From Actinocorallia herbida (GTDB lineage: Bacteria > Actinomycetota > Actinomycetes > Streptosporangiales > Streptosporangiaceae), in assembly GCF_003751225.1 (NCBI RefSeq), contig NZ_RJKE01000001.1, forward strand, positions 4,278,001 through 4,342,000: a stretch of 64,000 nt of DNA, written 5' to 3'. The notes under the pieces were generated by a model. That model saw only the letters and a list, made by a program, of their open reading frames with translations. It was not told the origin of the DNA and searched no databases. The first letter of the stretch is position 1; each line of letters begins with the position of its first letter. The position numbers and the translations under genes are program-made. Below, piece by piece: positions 42,264-51,691 of the stretch.

Positions 42264-42875
42264 GTGGACCGCCCCGTAGTGCCCTTCGGCCGCCCCCGAC
42301 CCGAACGCGCCGACGCCGCACGCAACCGCGCGCACCTCCTGGAAGTCGCCCGCGCGATGATCGCCGAACACGGCGTCGAAAAACTCACCATGGACGCCCT
42401 CGCCGACCACGCCTGCCTGGGCAAAGGCACCGTCTTCCGCCGCTTCGGCACCCGCGCCGGCATCTTCCGCGCCCTCATCGACGAAGACGAACGCGCCTTC
42501 CAGCAAAAGGTCATGTCCGGCCCGCCCCCGCTCGGCCCCGGCGCCGACCCCGTCGCCCGGCTCATCGCCTTCGGCCACGAACGCATCACCTTCCTCGCCG
42601 AACGCCACGCCATCGCCCGCGCCTCCCTGGAACGCGACGACCCCGCCCCCGCCGGCGAAGGCAACATCTCCCGCATCCACCTGCGCATGCTCCTCATCCA
42701 GGCCGGCCTCACCCGCCCCGACCCCGGCCCCCTCGCCGTCCAGCTCGCCTCCGCCCTCGAAGGCCCCTTCCTCCTGCACCTCGCCGACCCCGGCCGCGAC
42801 GACCCCGACGACACCGCCATCGCCCTCCTGTCCACCAGCTGGCGCTTCCTCATCGAACGCCTCACCCGCCCCTGA
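42264..42875 (+). CDS. TetR-family transcriptional regulator
   Basis: The 203-residue protein has an N-terminal TetR domain (about 12-62: ARNRAHLLEVARAMIAEHG, MDALADHACLGKGTVFRRF) and a helical sensor domain. GTG 42264 gives the natural N-terminus and no upstream ribosome site, fitting leaderless translation. Divergent from the azoreductase gene and convergent with the molybdenum hydroxylase genes. From here to about 54.8 kb codon use shifts to C-ending codons with many GAA/CAA on the + strand. Confidence 0.88.
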   Translation: MDRPVVPFGRPRPERADAARNRAHLLEVARAMIAEHGVEKLTMDALADHACLGKGTVFRRFGTRAGIFRALIDEDERAFQQKVMSGPPPLGPGADPVARLIAFGHERITFLAERHAIARASLERDDPAPAGEGNISRIHLRMLLIQAGLTRPDPGPLAVQLASALEGPFLLHLADPGRDDPDDTAIALLSTSWRFLIERLTRP

Positions 42876-42909
42876 CCCCACACGGCAGGAACGGGCCCGC
42901 CCCGCACGC

Positions 42910-45114
42910 CTACAGGAGCCGGTCGATCGTGATCGGCAGATCCCGGATCCGCCGACCGGTCGCATGGAACACCGCGTTGCCCACGGCCGCGGCGATCCCG
43001 ACCAGGCCGACCTCCCCGACACCCTTGGTACCCGTCGCGGTCGCCCGGTCCGGGCCCCCGACGAACACGACATCGACGTCCGGCACATCGGCGTTCACCG
43101 CGATCAGGTAGTCGCCGAACGTGGCATTGGCGATCCGCCCCGTCGGATCGGTGACCGTCTCCTCCAACATCGCCTGGCCGATGCCACCGACCGTCCCGCC
43201 GACGATCTGACTCGCCGCGGTCTCGGCATTGAGGATCCGGCCACCGTCGATCACCGACACCACCCGCACGACCCGCAGCAACCCCAGCTCCGGATCGACC
43301 CGCACCTCCACGAACTTCGCACCGAACGCCCCCGCGCACGCCATCCCCAGCTCCCCGGAGTCCGGCGGGACGCTCCGGCCGTCCGCGGCCAGCTCCACCA
43401 GATCGTGCCGCACCAGGATCTCCCCGAACGCCTCGCCCCGCGACGGATCGGCCACCAGATGGATCCGGCCACCACCGACCGCCACCTCACCCGGGCCCGC
43501 CCCGCACAGCGGCGACGCCGGATCATCGCGCACCAGATCACAGAACTCCTGCACCAGCCGCAGGCACGCCGAATGGACCGCGTTCCCCAGCGCCCCCGTC
43601 AACCCCGACCCGCCCGCCTGCGGCGCATACGGCATGTCGGAATCACCCAGATCGAACCTGACCCGTCCCGGATCCAGCCCCAGCAGACCCGCCGCGAGCT
43701 GCGTCATCACCGTGTACGTGCCCGTACCGATGTCGGTCGCGGCACTCCGCACGAACGCCGACCCGTCCCGGCCGACCGACGCGCGCGCCTGACACGCCAC
43801 CTGGTAGCCCGGATACGACACCGCCGCCAGCCCGTACCCGACGAACCGGCGGCCGTCCCGCATCGACCCCGGCTCCGGAGACCGCCGCGCCCACCCGAAC
43901 CGGCGCGCACCCTCCGCATAGCACTCGCGCAACGCATTGCTCGACCACGGCATCCCCGACACCGGATCGACCTCCGCGAGATTCCGCAACCGCACCTCCA
44001 GCGGATCCATCCCCAGCCCGTACGCGAGCTCGTCGATCGCCGACTCCAACGCCCAGTTCCCCTGCGCCTCCGCCGGCGCCCGCATCGACCCCGGGCCCGG
44101 AATGTGCAGCCGCGCCTGCCGGTCCCGCGTCCGCACGCTCCCACACGCGTACGCACCCGCCGAACAGCGCGACACCGGCTCGAAGTCCTCGTCCTCCATC
44201 CCCAGGCTCGACACGCTCTCGTGGCTGATCGCGGTCAGCACGCCGTCCCCGCGCGCCCCGATCCGAATCCACTGGACACTGTCCGGCCGGTGCCCTACGG
44301 AGCTGAACATCTCCGGCCGGCTCAACACCAACTTCACCGGCAGCCCGACCTCCCGCGCGGCCGCCGCGGCCAGCAGCACATGCGGCCACACCCGCAATCC
44401 CGCACCGAACCCGCCCCCGACGAACGGCGCCAGCACCCGCACCCCCGCCTCCGGCACCCCGAACACCGCGGCCAGCGTGGACCGGACGTTGTGCGGCCAC
44501 TGCGTCGCGTCATGGACCGTCAGCGCCTCCCCGTTCCAGTACGCGACCGTCCCCATCGGCCCGAGCGGATTGTTGGTGTTGTCCGCGGTGGTGAACCGCC
44601 CCTCGACGACCACGTCCGCGGCCGCGAACCCCGCCTCGACGTCACCGCGCACATGATCCAGACCCCACGGGTCGTCGATGAGCTCCGCCCGCGGGTCGTC
44701 CACGTGCAAAACCGGCTCGGCCGGCGCGTACCCGACCTCCACCAGCGACGCCGCGTACCGGGCCTCCTCCGCGCTCGCCGCGACCACCACCGCGACCGGC
44801 TGCCCGTGATACAGCACCCGGTCGTCCCGCAGCGGAACGGGCGGGGACGCGCCGATGATCGTCATAGGGCCCGCCGCCAGACGCGGCATGTTCCGGTGCG
44901 TCAGCACCGCCAGCACCCCCGACGCCGCCCCCGCCCGCGCGGTGTCCAGCCGGGTGACCCGGCCCGCCGCGACCGTCGACCGGACCACGACGGCATGGAC
45001 CATGCCCGGCACGTCCACATCATTGAAGTAACGGGCGCGGCCGGTCACCTTCAACGGCGCCTCCACCCGCACCAGGCCCTCGCCGACCATGGGACGCATC
45101 CGCGTCGACGTCAT
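42910..45114 (-). CDS. Molybdenum hydroxylase large subunit (xanthine/aldehyde oxidase family)
   Basis: The 734-residue molybdopterin-binding subunit has LVRVEAPLKVTGRARYFND (N-terminal a/b hammerhead), APFVGGGFGAG, GSMRAPAEAQGNWALES, QAGGSGLTGALGNA and the catalytic glutamate in GTKGVGEVGLVG. ATG 45114 overlaps the stop of the FAD subunit. It is part of a small-medium-large subunit operon resembling the bacterial PaoABC/YagTSR aldehyde dehydrogenases. Oxidation of aldehydes with water as oxygen donor is the likely chemistry. Coding strand is unusually G/T-rich compared with leftward genes elsewhere in the window. Confidence 0.9.
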   Translation of the reverse strand: MTSTRMRPMVGEGLVRVEAPLKVTGRARYFNDVDVPGMVHAVVVRSTVAAGRVTRLDTARAGAASGVLAVLTHRNMPRLAAGPMTIIGASPPVPLRDDRVLYHGQPVAVVVAASAEEARYAASLVEVGYAPAEPVLHVDDPRAELIDDPWGLDHVRGDVEAGFAAADVVVEGRFTTADNTNNPLGPMGTVAYWNGEALTVHDATQWPHNVRSTLAAVFGVPEAGVRVLAPFVGGGFGAGLRVWPHVLLAAAAAREVGLPVKLVLSRPEMFSSVGHRPDSVQWIRIGARGDGVLTAISHESVSSLGMEDEDFEPVSRCSAGAYACGSVRTRDRQARLHIPGPGSMRAPAEAQGNWALESAIDELAYGLGMDPLEVRLRNLAEVDPVSGMPWSSNALRECYAEGARRFGWARRSPEPGSMRDGRRFVGYGLAAVSYPGYQVACQARASVGRDGSAFVRSAATDIGTGTYTVMTQLAAGLLGLDPGRVRFDLGDSDMPYAPQAGGSGLTGALGNAVHSACLRLVQEFCDLVRDDPASPLCGAGPGEVAVGGGRIHLVADPSRGEAFGEILVRHDLVELAADGRSVPPDSGELGMACAGAFGAKFVEVRVDPELGLLRVVRVVSVIDGGRILNAETAASQIVGGTVGGIGQAMLEETVTDPTGRIANATFGDYLIAVNADVPDVDVVFVGGPDRATATGTKGVGEVGLVGIAAAVGNAVFHATGRRIRDLPITIDRLL

Positions 45115-46100
45115 GACACCACCCCCGCCGCCGTCTCCAGGGCCCGCACCAGCGTCCGCCTGGCCAGCTCCACCTTGAACTCCGTGCCCGGCAGGGTCCG
45201 CGCCCCCGCCAGCGCCGCCTCGGCCGCGTCCCGGAACACCGCACGGTCCACACTCGCCCACGTCAGGACGTCCTCGGCGTCCCAGGAGCGCCACGGGATC
45301 GTGCCGACCCCGCCCAGCGCCACCCGCGCCCGCACGATCGTCTCACCGTCCAGCTCCAGCACCACCCCGGCCGACGCCAGCGCGAACTCATACGACGCCC
45401 GGTCCCGCACCTTCAGATAATGCGAGCGCGCCCCCTCCGGCAGCAGCGGCACCTCCACCGCCGTGATCAGCTCACCACGCCGCAGCACGTTCTCCAGATG
45501 CGGAGTGTCGCCCGGCGGCACATAGAAGTCCGTCAGCGGCACCGTCCGCGGCCCGGCCACCCCCAGGACGTGCACGACCGCGTCCACCGCCGTGAGCGGC
45601 ACCGCCACGTCCGAGGCGTGCAGCGCCACACAGTGCGGGCTCGTCCCCAGCACCGCGTGCATCCGCGCCGGCCCCGCGACCGCCGCGCACCCCGAACCCG
45701 GAGCACGCTTGTTGCACGCCGCGACCGACGGATCCCGGAAATAGCGGCAGCGCGCCCGCTGCAGCAGATTCCCGCCGATCGTCGCCATGTTCCGCAACTG
45801 CGGCGACGCCCCCGCCAGCAGCGCCTCCCGCACGAACCCCAGCCGCGCCCCCACCACCGGATCCGCGGCCAGCTCCTCCATCGTGGTCAGCGCCCCGACC
45901 CGCACCACCCCGTCCCCATGGACGATCCCGCCCAACGGCAGCCGCGTGACGTCGACCAGCCGGGACGGCGCCAGCACCCCGTCCTTCATCAGATCCACCT
46001 GCGTCGTGCCGCCCGCCAGGAACGCCGCCCGCGGATCCGCCGTCACCACCGCGACGGCCCGCTCGGCGTCCTCGGCCCGCACATACTCGAACGGCCCCAT
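45111..46100 (-). CDS. Molybdenum hydroxylase FAD subunit (YagS/PaoB-like)
   Basis: The 329-residue FAD-binding subunit has FLAGGTTQVDLMKDGV, RNMATIGGNLLQRARC and LITAVEVPLL. The cysteine-rich insert ARCRYFRDPSVAACNKRAPG...GC is typical of the YagS group, which holds an extra 4Fe-4S cluster. ATG 46100 shares one base with the TGA of the small subunit (TGATG); GTG 46103 is an alternative. It passes electrons from the molybdenum site via FeS to an acceptor. Confidence 0.88.
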   Translation of the reverse strand: MGPFEYVRAEDAERAVAVVTADPRAAFLAGGTTQVDLMKDGVLAPSRLVDVTRLPLGGIVHGDGVVRVGALTTMEELAADPVVGARLGFVREALLAGASPQLRNMATIGGNLLQRARCRYFRDPSVAACNKRAPGSGCAAVAGPARMHAVLGTSPHCVALHASDVAVPLTAVDAVVHVLGVAGPRTVPLTDFYVPPGDTPHLENVLRRGELITAVEVPLLPEGARSHYLKVRDRASYEFALASAGVVLELDGETIVRARVALGGVGTIPWRSWDAEDVLTWASVDRAVFRDAAEAALAGARTLPGTEFKVELARRTLVRALETAAGVVS

Positions 46101-46621
46101 CACACGCCCCCCGCCACATCGCCGATCGCCGCCCGGATGTTCTGGTACGCCCCGCACCGGCACAGGTTCCCGCTCATGAACTCCGCGATCTCCCGCGCCG
46201 ACCCGGCCCGCCCCTCGGCCAGCAGCGCGACCGCCGACATGATCTGACCCGGCGTGCAGTACCCGCACTGGAACGCGTCCCGTCGCGCGAACGCCTCCTG
46301 CACCGGATGCGCCGCACCCCCACCGGACAGGCCCTCCACGGTCGTGACCGCACGGCCCTCGCACTGCGCCGCGAGCATCAGGCACGCCACCACCCTCCGG
46401 CCGTCCACCAGCACGGTGCACGCACCGCACGCCCCCTGATCACACCCCTTCTTCGCCCCCGTCAACCCCAGATGATCACGCAGCGCGTCCAGCAGGGTGA
46501 CCCGGGAATCCACCCGCAACCGGCGCGCCGCCCCGTTCACCGTCAGGCCGACCTCCACCTCGAAGACCGCCCCCGCGACCGTCCCGCCCGAAGGCCGCAC
46601 CTCACTGCCCGTCCTGTCCAT
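46100..46621 (-). CDS. Molybdenum hydroxylase 2Fe-2S subunit
   Basis: The 173-residue protein has a plant-type ferredoxin domain (CDQGACGACTVL) and the second all-helical 2Fe-2S domain (QCGYCTPGQIMS, NLCRCGAYQNI). There is no obvious Tat signal, in contrast to PaoA, so the complex may be cytoplasmic. First gene of the three-gene leftward operon. Confidence 0.92.
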   Translation of the reverse strand: MDRTGSEVRPSGGTVAGAVFEVEVGLTVNGAARRLRVDSRVTLLDALRDHLGLTGAKKGCDQGACGACTVLVDGRRVVACLMLAAQCEGRAVTTVEGLSGGGAAHPVQEAFARRDAFQCGYCTPGQIMSAVALLAEGRAGSAREIAEFMSGNLCRCGAYQNIRAAIGDVAGGV

Positions 46622-46753
46622 GCCGCCCCGACTCCTCCCAGCAGGTCATACCCGACGGAAGAATCGTTGCCCGACCACCGCAAACCCCACCCCCGCCCCC
46701 GCCCAACGAATCCCGGCGAACCCGCCCGCACCCCGGCCCGGGCGGGACGGACG

Positions 46754-47575
46754 TCAGCGGCGCGGCACGTCGTCGCGGAACACCGGCAGATCCACCACCG
46801 TGTCCTGCGCACCCCGCGGCACCTCCGAAGCACGCGGCCGCACCACGGCACCCGCGGCATGACGGCCCGCACGCGGCGCGAAGAACGACCAAGGCGTCAG
46901 CACGAAGGTGAACACATGGCCGACCGGACCCGCGAACAACAGCAGGACCGCCGCGACCACCACGGCACCCCACACCGCGCCCGCCACCACGTCATGCGGG
47001 TAGTGCACGCCGACCAGCACCCGCAGCACCACCCCGACGACGCCCAACGGCAGCACCAGCCACGCCCACCGCGGCCGCAGCATCGCCAGGCCCGTCGCGA
47101 TCGCCATCGCGATCACCGAATGGTTGCTCGGAAAAGACCAGTCACCCGCCTCCGGGCAGTGCGCCGCGATCTCCGCCGCCACCACCCGGCACGGCCGCTC
47201 CTCGGCCACCGCCTCCTTCAGCACCTCACTCGCCCCGTACGCCGCCGTCGACCCCGCCACCACCAGCGACAACCCCGCCAGACCGACCACGTCACGCCGC
47301 AGCAGCGTCACCACCGACACCAGCGTGTACAGCACCACGAGCGTGATCAGCGCCGCGTCCGTCGCCACCTCCATCACCGGCGCCGACCACGACGGCCACC
47401 CCGCCACCGCCCCCACCACCGACCCGTACAGCGACGCCGACCACCCGTCCGCCACCCGCAGCGGCGACCCCGACCCCCCAGGAGTCAGCAGCACCACCAC
47501 ACCCGCACCCGCGACCAGCACGGCGACCGCGCCCCACAGCCGACGGCCGACCTCACGTCCATACCAAATCCCCAT
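46754..47575 (-). CDS. PAP2-family membrane phosphatase
   Basis: The 273-residue protein has about six membrane spans and the three phosphatase motifs: KEAVAEERPCR, PSNHS and GVHYPHDVVAG. A polar C-terminal tail of about 50 residues follows. Acts on lipid pyrophosphates or phosphatidate at the membrane. ATG 47575 is chosen; a TTG nine bases upstream is possible and no clear ribosome site exists. Divergent from the HAD gene. Confidence 0.85.
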   Translation of the reverse strand: MGIWYGREVGRRLWGAVAVLVAGAGVVVLLTPGGSGSPLRVADGWSASLYGSVVGAVAGWPSWSAPVMEVATDAALITLVVLYTLVSVVTLLRRDVVGLAGLSLVVAGSTAAYGASEVLKEAVAEERPCRVVAAEIAAHCPEAGDWSFPSNHSVIAMAIATGLAMLRPRWAWLVLPLGVVGVVLRVLVGVHYPHDVVAGAVWGAVVVAAVLLLFAGPVGHVFTFVLTPWSFFAPRAGRHAAGAVVRPRASEVPRGAQDTVVDLPVFRDDVPRR

Positions 47576-47694
47576 GAACAACAATTGTACGAAGATCGAC
47601 CATCAGCCCAACATAAACCGACAGACCCACCCGCCCCACCCCGCCCACGACCACCACCCGGCCACCACCCGACACCGGCGGTATCGTGGGACAC

Positions 47695-48378
47695 GTGGTC
47701 AAAGCCATCCTGTGGGACGTCGACGACACCCTCTTCGACTACGCCGGAGCCGACGGCACCGGAGCCCTCCGCCACTTCGCCGCCGAAGGACTCCCCGCCG
47801 ACCAGAACGCCCTCACCCACTGGCGCACCCTCACCACCACCCACTACGCCCGCTTCGAAACCGGCGAACTCACCTTCCTCGAACAACGCCGCGCACGCGT
47901 CCGCGCCTACCTCGGCCCCACCACCCCCGACACCGAAGCCGACGCCTGGTTCGCCCGCTACCTCACCCACTTCGAAGCCGCCTGGACCGCCTTCCCCGAC
48001 GCCGCCCCCACCCTCACCGCACTCACCCACCCCCACCGCCACGCCGTCCTGTCCAACTCCACCACCCCCCTCCAAGAACGCAAACTCACCACCCTCGGCC
48101 TACGCCACCACTTCGAATTCCTCGCCTGCTCCGACGAGATCGGCCACGCCAAACCCGCACCAGAAGCCTTCCACCACGCCTGCGCCGCCCTCGGCCTCCC
48201 ACCCGCCGACGTCGCCTACATCGGCGACCGCCTCGACATCGACGCCCACGCCGCCCGCACCGCAGGCCTGCACGGCATCTGGATCGACCGCACCCCCACC
48301 CCGCCGCCCCCACTCCCACCCGGCGTCCACCGCATCACCACCCTCACCGCGCTCCCCGCACTCCTCACCGCCCTCTGA
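47695..48378 (+). CDS. HAD-superfamily hydrolase
   Basis: The 227-residue phosphatase-like protein has motif I WDVDDTLFDY with the nucleophilic aspartate, motif II LSNST, lysine in HAKPAPEAFHHAC and motif IV YIGDRLDIDAHAA. Resembles YjjG-type nucleotidases and phosphoglycolate-like HADs. GTG 47695 places the conserved motif at the N-terminus; GTG 47686 is nine bases upstream. Codons are almost all C-ending, as in neighbouring + strand genes. Confidence 0.87.
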   Translation: MVKAILWDVDDTLFDYAGADGTGALRHFAAEGLPADQNALTHWRTLTTTHYARFETGELTFLEQRRARVRAYLGPTTPDTEADAWFARYLTHFEAAWTAFPDAAPTLTALTHPHRHAVLSNSTTPLQERKLTTLGLRHHFEFLACSDEIGHAKPAPEAFHHACAALGLPPADVAYIGDRLDIDAHAARTAGLHGIWIDRTPTPPPPLPPGVHRITTLTALPALLTAL

Positions 48379-48399
48379 CCGGCGCGCCCCGGCCCGCCT

Positions 48400-48430
48400 T
48401 TGACCTTCGACCAGGTCCAAGGCCCACAAT
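48400..48430 (+). promoter_or_regulatory. MerR-type promoter with palindromic operator
   Basis: TTGACC (48400-48405) and CACAAT (48425-48430) are separated by 19 bp, the long spacer used by MerR activators. Inside lies the near-perfect palindrome CCTTCGACCAGGTCCAAGG (48404-48422). The transcript would start at about the ATG at 48439, so the gene is probably leaderless and self-regulated. Confidence 0.7.
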
Positions 48431-48438
48431 CGGCTCCC

Positions 48439-49503
48439 ATGCACCCCATGAACCACCACGACGACCTCATGAGCATCGGGACCTTCGCCCGCGCCGTCGG
48501 ACTCACCCCCAGCGCCCTGCGCTTCTACGACGACTGCGGCGCCCTCACCCCCGCACACGTCGACCCCGCCACCGGCTACCGCTACTACAGCACCCGCCAG
48601 GAGACCCGCGCCCGCACCCTCCGCCGCCTCCGCGACGCCCAGATCCCCCTCACCGACGCCACCGCCATCCTCGACGGCACACCCGACACCGCCCGCACCC
48701 TCCTGCACCACCACGCCCACCGCGCCCGAACCACCGCCCAAGCCACCCAGAACGCCATCGACGACCTCCTCGCCGAACACACCCCCCACCCCGCACACAG
48801 CGCCCGCCTCGACGGCGCAGCCCTCGCCAGCGCCGTCCGCCAGGTCGCCCCCGCCACCGCCACCGGACCCACCCGCGACGCCCACCCCGCACTCGGCGCC
48901 ATCCTCCTCGAGATCGACACCACCGAGATCCGGCTCGCCGCCACCGACCGGTACCGCCTCGCCGTCCGCGCCCTGCCCGCCACCCTCCACCACGGCGAAC
49001 CCCACACCCTCCTCATCCCCGTCGAAGCCCTCCAGACCGCGGCCGCCTGGGCCCTGCACCACCCCCACATCGACCTCGACACCGACCAGACCGGCAGCCG
49101 CCTCCGCCACCACGACCACACCCACCCCCTGCCCACCCTCCACACCACCTTCCCCGACTACCGCCGCATACTCGACGACCTCCCCACCCCCCGCCAACGC
49201 CTCATCACCGACCGCGCCGCACTCCAAGCCGCCCTCACCACCGCCCACGGCCCCGTCACCTTCCACACCGCACCCGACCACCTCACCCTCACCAGCCCCG
49301 ACACCCCCGACCACACCCAACCCGCCCTCTGCACCGGACCACCCACCCGCCTGTCCTTCGACCCCACAGTCCTCCTCCCCGCCCTCGACACCGGACTCGG
49401 CCCCGACACCCTCCTGGAGATCACCGCCCCCGACCTCCCCGTCATCGTCCGCTCCGCCGACCAAGGCAGCTTCACCACCCTCGTCATGCCCGTCCGCGCC
49501 TGA
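48439..49503 (+). CDS. MerR-type regulator fused to a sliding-clamp-like domain
   Basis: The 354-residue protein begins with a MerR helix-turn-helix (MSIGTFARAVGLTPSALRFY, DPATGYRYYS) and a short coiled region (to about 110). From about 125 it continues with DNA polymerase III beta-clamp-like sequence: ILLEIDTTEIRLAATDRYRL, TFPDYRRIL and a final VMPVRA. Thus a DNA-binding activator domain is joined to DnaN-like clamp folds, at roughly two thirds the length of a full clamp. ATG 48439 is preferred because the MerR-type promoter points to it. Function is unknown: the clamp fold may bind a ligand or contact replication/repair proteins. Confidence 0.82.
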   Translation: MHPMNHHDDLMSIGTFARAVGLTPSALRFYDDCGALTPAHVDPATGYRYYSTRQETRARTLRRLRDAQIPLTDATAILDGTPDTARTLLHHHAHRARTTAQATQNAIDDLLAEHTPHPAHSARLDGAALASAVRQVAPATATGPTRDAHPALGAILLEIDTTEIRLAATDRYRLAVRALPATLHHGEPHTLLIPVEALQTAAAWALHHPHIDLDTDQTGSRLRHHDHTHPLPTLHTTFPDYRRILDDLPTPRQRLITDRAALQAALTTAHGPVTFHTAPDHLTLTSPDTPDHTQPALCTGPPTRLSFDPTVLLPALDTGLGPDTLLEITAPDLPVIVRSADQGSFTTLVMPVRA

Positions 49504-49614
49504 CCCCCGCACCACCACGGCACACCCCTCACCCGAAGCTGTTCAAGGCCCGTTGGCGAACCATTCGGACCACCGTGGCAAGGGTTTCGCACGTGAATGG
49601 TGGGGTGACCGCCC

Positions 49615-51639
49615 ATGGACCTCAACAGACGGCGCTTCCTCCAGATCACCGGCGGAACCGCGGCCTTCTCCGCCATGTCCCAGAGCATCGCCCGCGCCGC
49701 ACAGATCCCCGCCGCACGCCGCAGCGGCACCATCCGCGACATCGAACACATCGTCGTCCTCATGCAGGAGAACCGCTCCTTCGACCACTACTACGGCGCC
49801 ATGCGCGGCGTCCGCGGCTTCGGCGACCCCCGCCCGGTCGTCCTCCCCGGCGGCAAGACCGTCTGGCACCAATCCGACGGCACCCGCGACATCCTCCCCT
49901 TCCACCCCGACGCCGACGACCTCGGCATGCAGTTCCTCCAAGGACTCAACCACGACTGGCACGGCGGCCAGAAAGCCTTCAACCACGGCCGATACGACCA
50001 GTGGATCCCCGCCAAGACCGCCCCCACCATGACCTACCTCGAACGCGCCGACATCCCCTTCCACTACGCACTCGCCGACGCCTTCACCATCTGCGACGCC
50101 TACCACTGCTCCTTCATCGGCAACACCGACCCCAACCGCTACTACATGCTCACCGGCCACACCGGCAACGACGGCACCGGCGGCGGCCCCGTCCTCGCCA
50201 ACGAAGAACTCGGCTACGGCTGGACCACCTACGCCGAACGCCTCGAAGCAGCCGGCATCTCCTGGAAGGTCTACCAGGACGCCGGCAACGGCCTCGACGC
50301 CGCCGGCTACTGGGGCTGGACCAGCGACCCCTACATCGGCAACTACGGCGACAACTCCCTCCTCTACTTCAACAACTACCGCAACGCCGCACCCGGCAGC
50401 CCGCTCTACGAGAAGGCCCGCACCGGAACCGACGCCAAGAACGGCCAGAGCTACTTCGACATCCTCCGCGCCGACGTCACCACCGGAAACCTCCCACAGA
50501 TCTCCTGGATCGCCGCCCCCGAAGCCTTCTCCGAACACTCCAACTGGCCCACCAACTACGGCGCCTGGTACATCTCCCAGATCCTCGACGCCCTCACCGC
50601 CGACCCCGACGTCTGGGCCAAGACCGCCCTGTTCATCACCTACGACGAGAACGACGGCTTCTTCGACCACATCGTCCCGCCCCACGCCTCCGCCAACGGC
50701 GCCTCCACCGCCGACACCACCACCGAACGCTTCCCCGGCAACACCACCTACGCCCCCGGCCCCTACGGGCTCGGCCCCCGCGTCCCCATGCTCGTCGTCT
50801 CACCCTGGAGCAAGGGCGGCTGGGTCAACTCCCAGACCTTCGACCACACCTCCCTCCTCCAGTTCATGGAACGCCGCTTCGGCGTCCGCGAACCCCAGAT
50901 CTCGCCCTGGCGCCGCGCCGTCTGCGGCGACCTCACCACCGCCTTCGACTTCGCCAGAACCGACACCCGCCCCGCCCGCCTCCCCGACACCGACGCCTAC
51001 GAACCCAAGGACCGCCTCCGCCACCCCACCTACTACCCGGCCATCCCCGCAGCCCCCGAACTCCCCGCCCAGGAGAAGGGCAGCCGCCCCGCCCGCGCCC
51101 TGCCCTACGACCTCCACGCCGACGGCCGCATCGACGACGGCACCCTCAACGTCACCTTCGCCAGCAAGGGCAAAGCCGGCGCCTGCTTCTACATCACCTC
51201 CACCACCGACACCACCGGCCCCTGGACCTACACCGTCGAACCCGGCAAACAACTCACCGGCACCTGGGACGCCACCACCGCCTACGCCATCACCGCCTAC
51301 GGCCCCAACGGCTTCCTCCGCGAATTCGCCGGCGACACCACCACCCCCGGCCTGGAGATCCGCGCCGACCACCACGGCGACGACCTACGCCTCACCCTCA
51401 CCAACCACACCAAGAACACCCACACCCTCCAGATCACCGACGCCTACACCGGCGACCACGACAAGATCCGCCTCCGCCCCGGCACCACCCGCACCACCCA
51501 CCACCGCCTCGACCGCACCTCCTCCTGGTACGACCTCACCATCACCGCCACCGACGCACCCGCCTACCGCCGCCGCGTCGCAGGCCACATCGAAGACGGC
51601 CGCCCCAGCAAGAGCGAACCCGGCCTCCGCACCACCTGA
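49615..51639 (+). CDS. Tat-exported phospholipase C (phosphocholine-type)
   Basis: The 674-residue enzyme has a twin-arginine signal (NRRRFLQITGGTAAFSAMSQ). Catalytic domain motifs: EHIVVLMQENRSFDHYYG, GNTDPNRYYMLTGH, FITYDENDGFFDHIVPP and VVSPWSKGGWV. The C-terminal 200 residues form the two small beta domains (DUF756-like) of bacterial non-haemolytic phospholipases. It is secreted and hydrolyses phosphatidylcholine-type lipids, often for phosphate supply. The upstream region has GTTCA/GTTGG/ATTCG at 11-base steps (49539-49565), weakly reminiscent of a PhoP box. Confidence 0.9.
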   Translation: MDLNRRRFLQITGGTAAFSAMSQSIARAAQIPAARRSGTIRDIEHIVVLMQENRSFDHYYGAMRGVRGFGDPRPVVLPGGKTVWHQSDGTRDILPFHPDADDLGMQFLQGLNHDWHGGQKAFNHGRYDQWIPAKTAPTMTYLERADIPFHYALADAFTICDAYHCSFIGNTDPNRYYMLTGHTGNDGTGGGPVLANEELGYGWTTYAERLEAAGISWKVYQDAGNGLDAAGYWGWTSDPYIGNYGDNSLLYFNNYRNAAPGSPLYEKARTGTDAKNGQSYFDILRADVTTGNLPQISWIAAPEAFSEHSNWPTNYGAWYISQILDALTADPDVWAKTALFITYDENDGFFDHIVPPHASANGASTADTTTERFPGNTTYAPGPYGLGPRVPMLVVSPWSKGGWVNSQTFDHTSLLQFMERRFGVREPQISPWRRAVCGDLTTAFDFARTDTRPARLPDTDAYEPKDRLRHPTYYPAIPAAPELPAQEKGSRPARALPYDLHADGRIDDGTLNVTFASKGKAGACFYITSTTDTTGPWTYTVEPGKQLTGTWDATTAYAITAYGPNGFLREFAGDTTTPGLEIRADHHGDDLRLTLTNHTKNTHTLQITDAYTGDHDKIRLRPGTTRTTHHRLDRTSSWYDLTITATDAPAYRRRVAGHIEDGRPSKSEPGLRTT

Positions 51640-51691
51640 CCCCGCAACACACCCCCGGCCTCCGCACGCCCACCACGGGCCGCGGGGGCCC

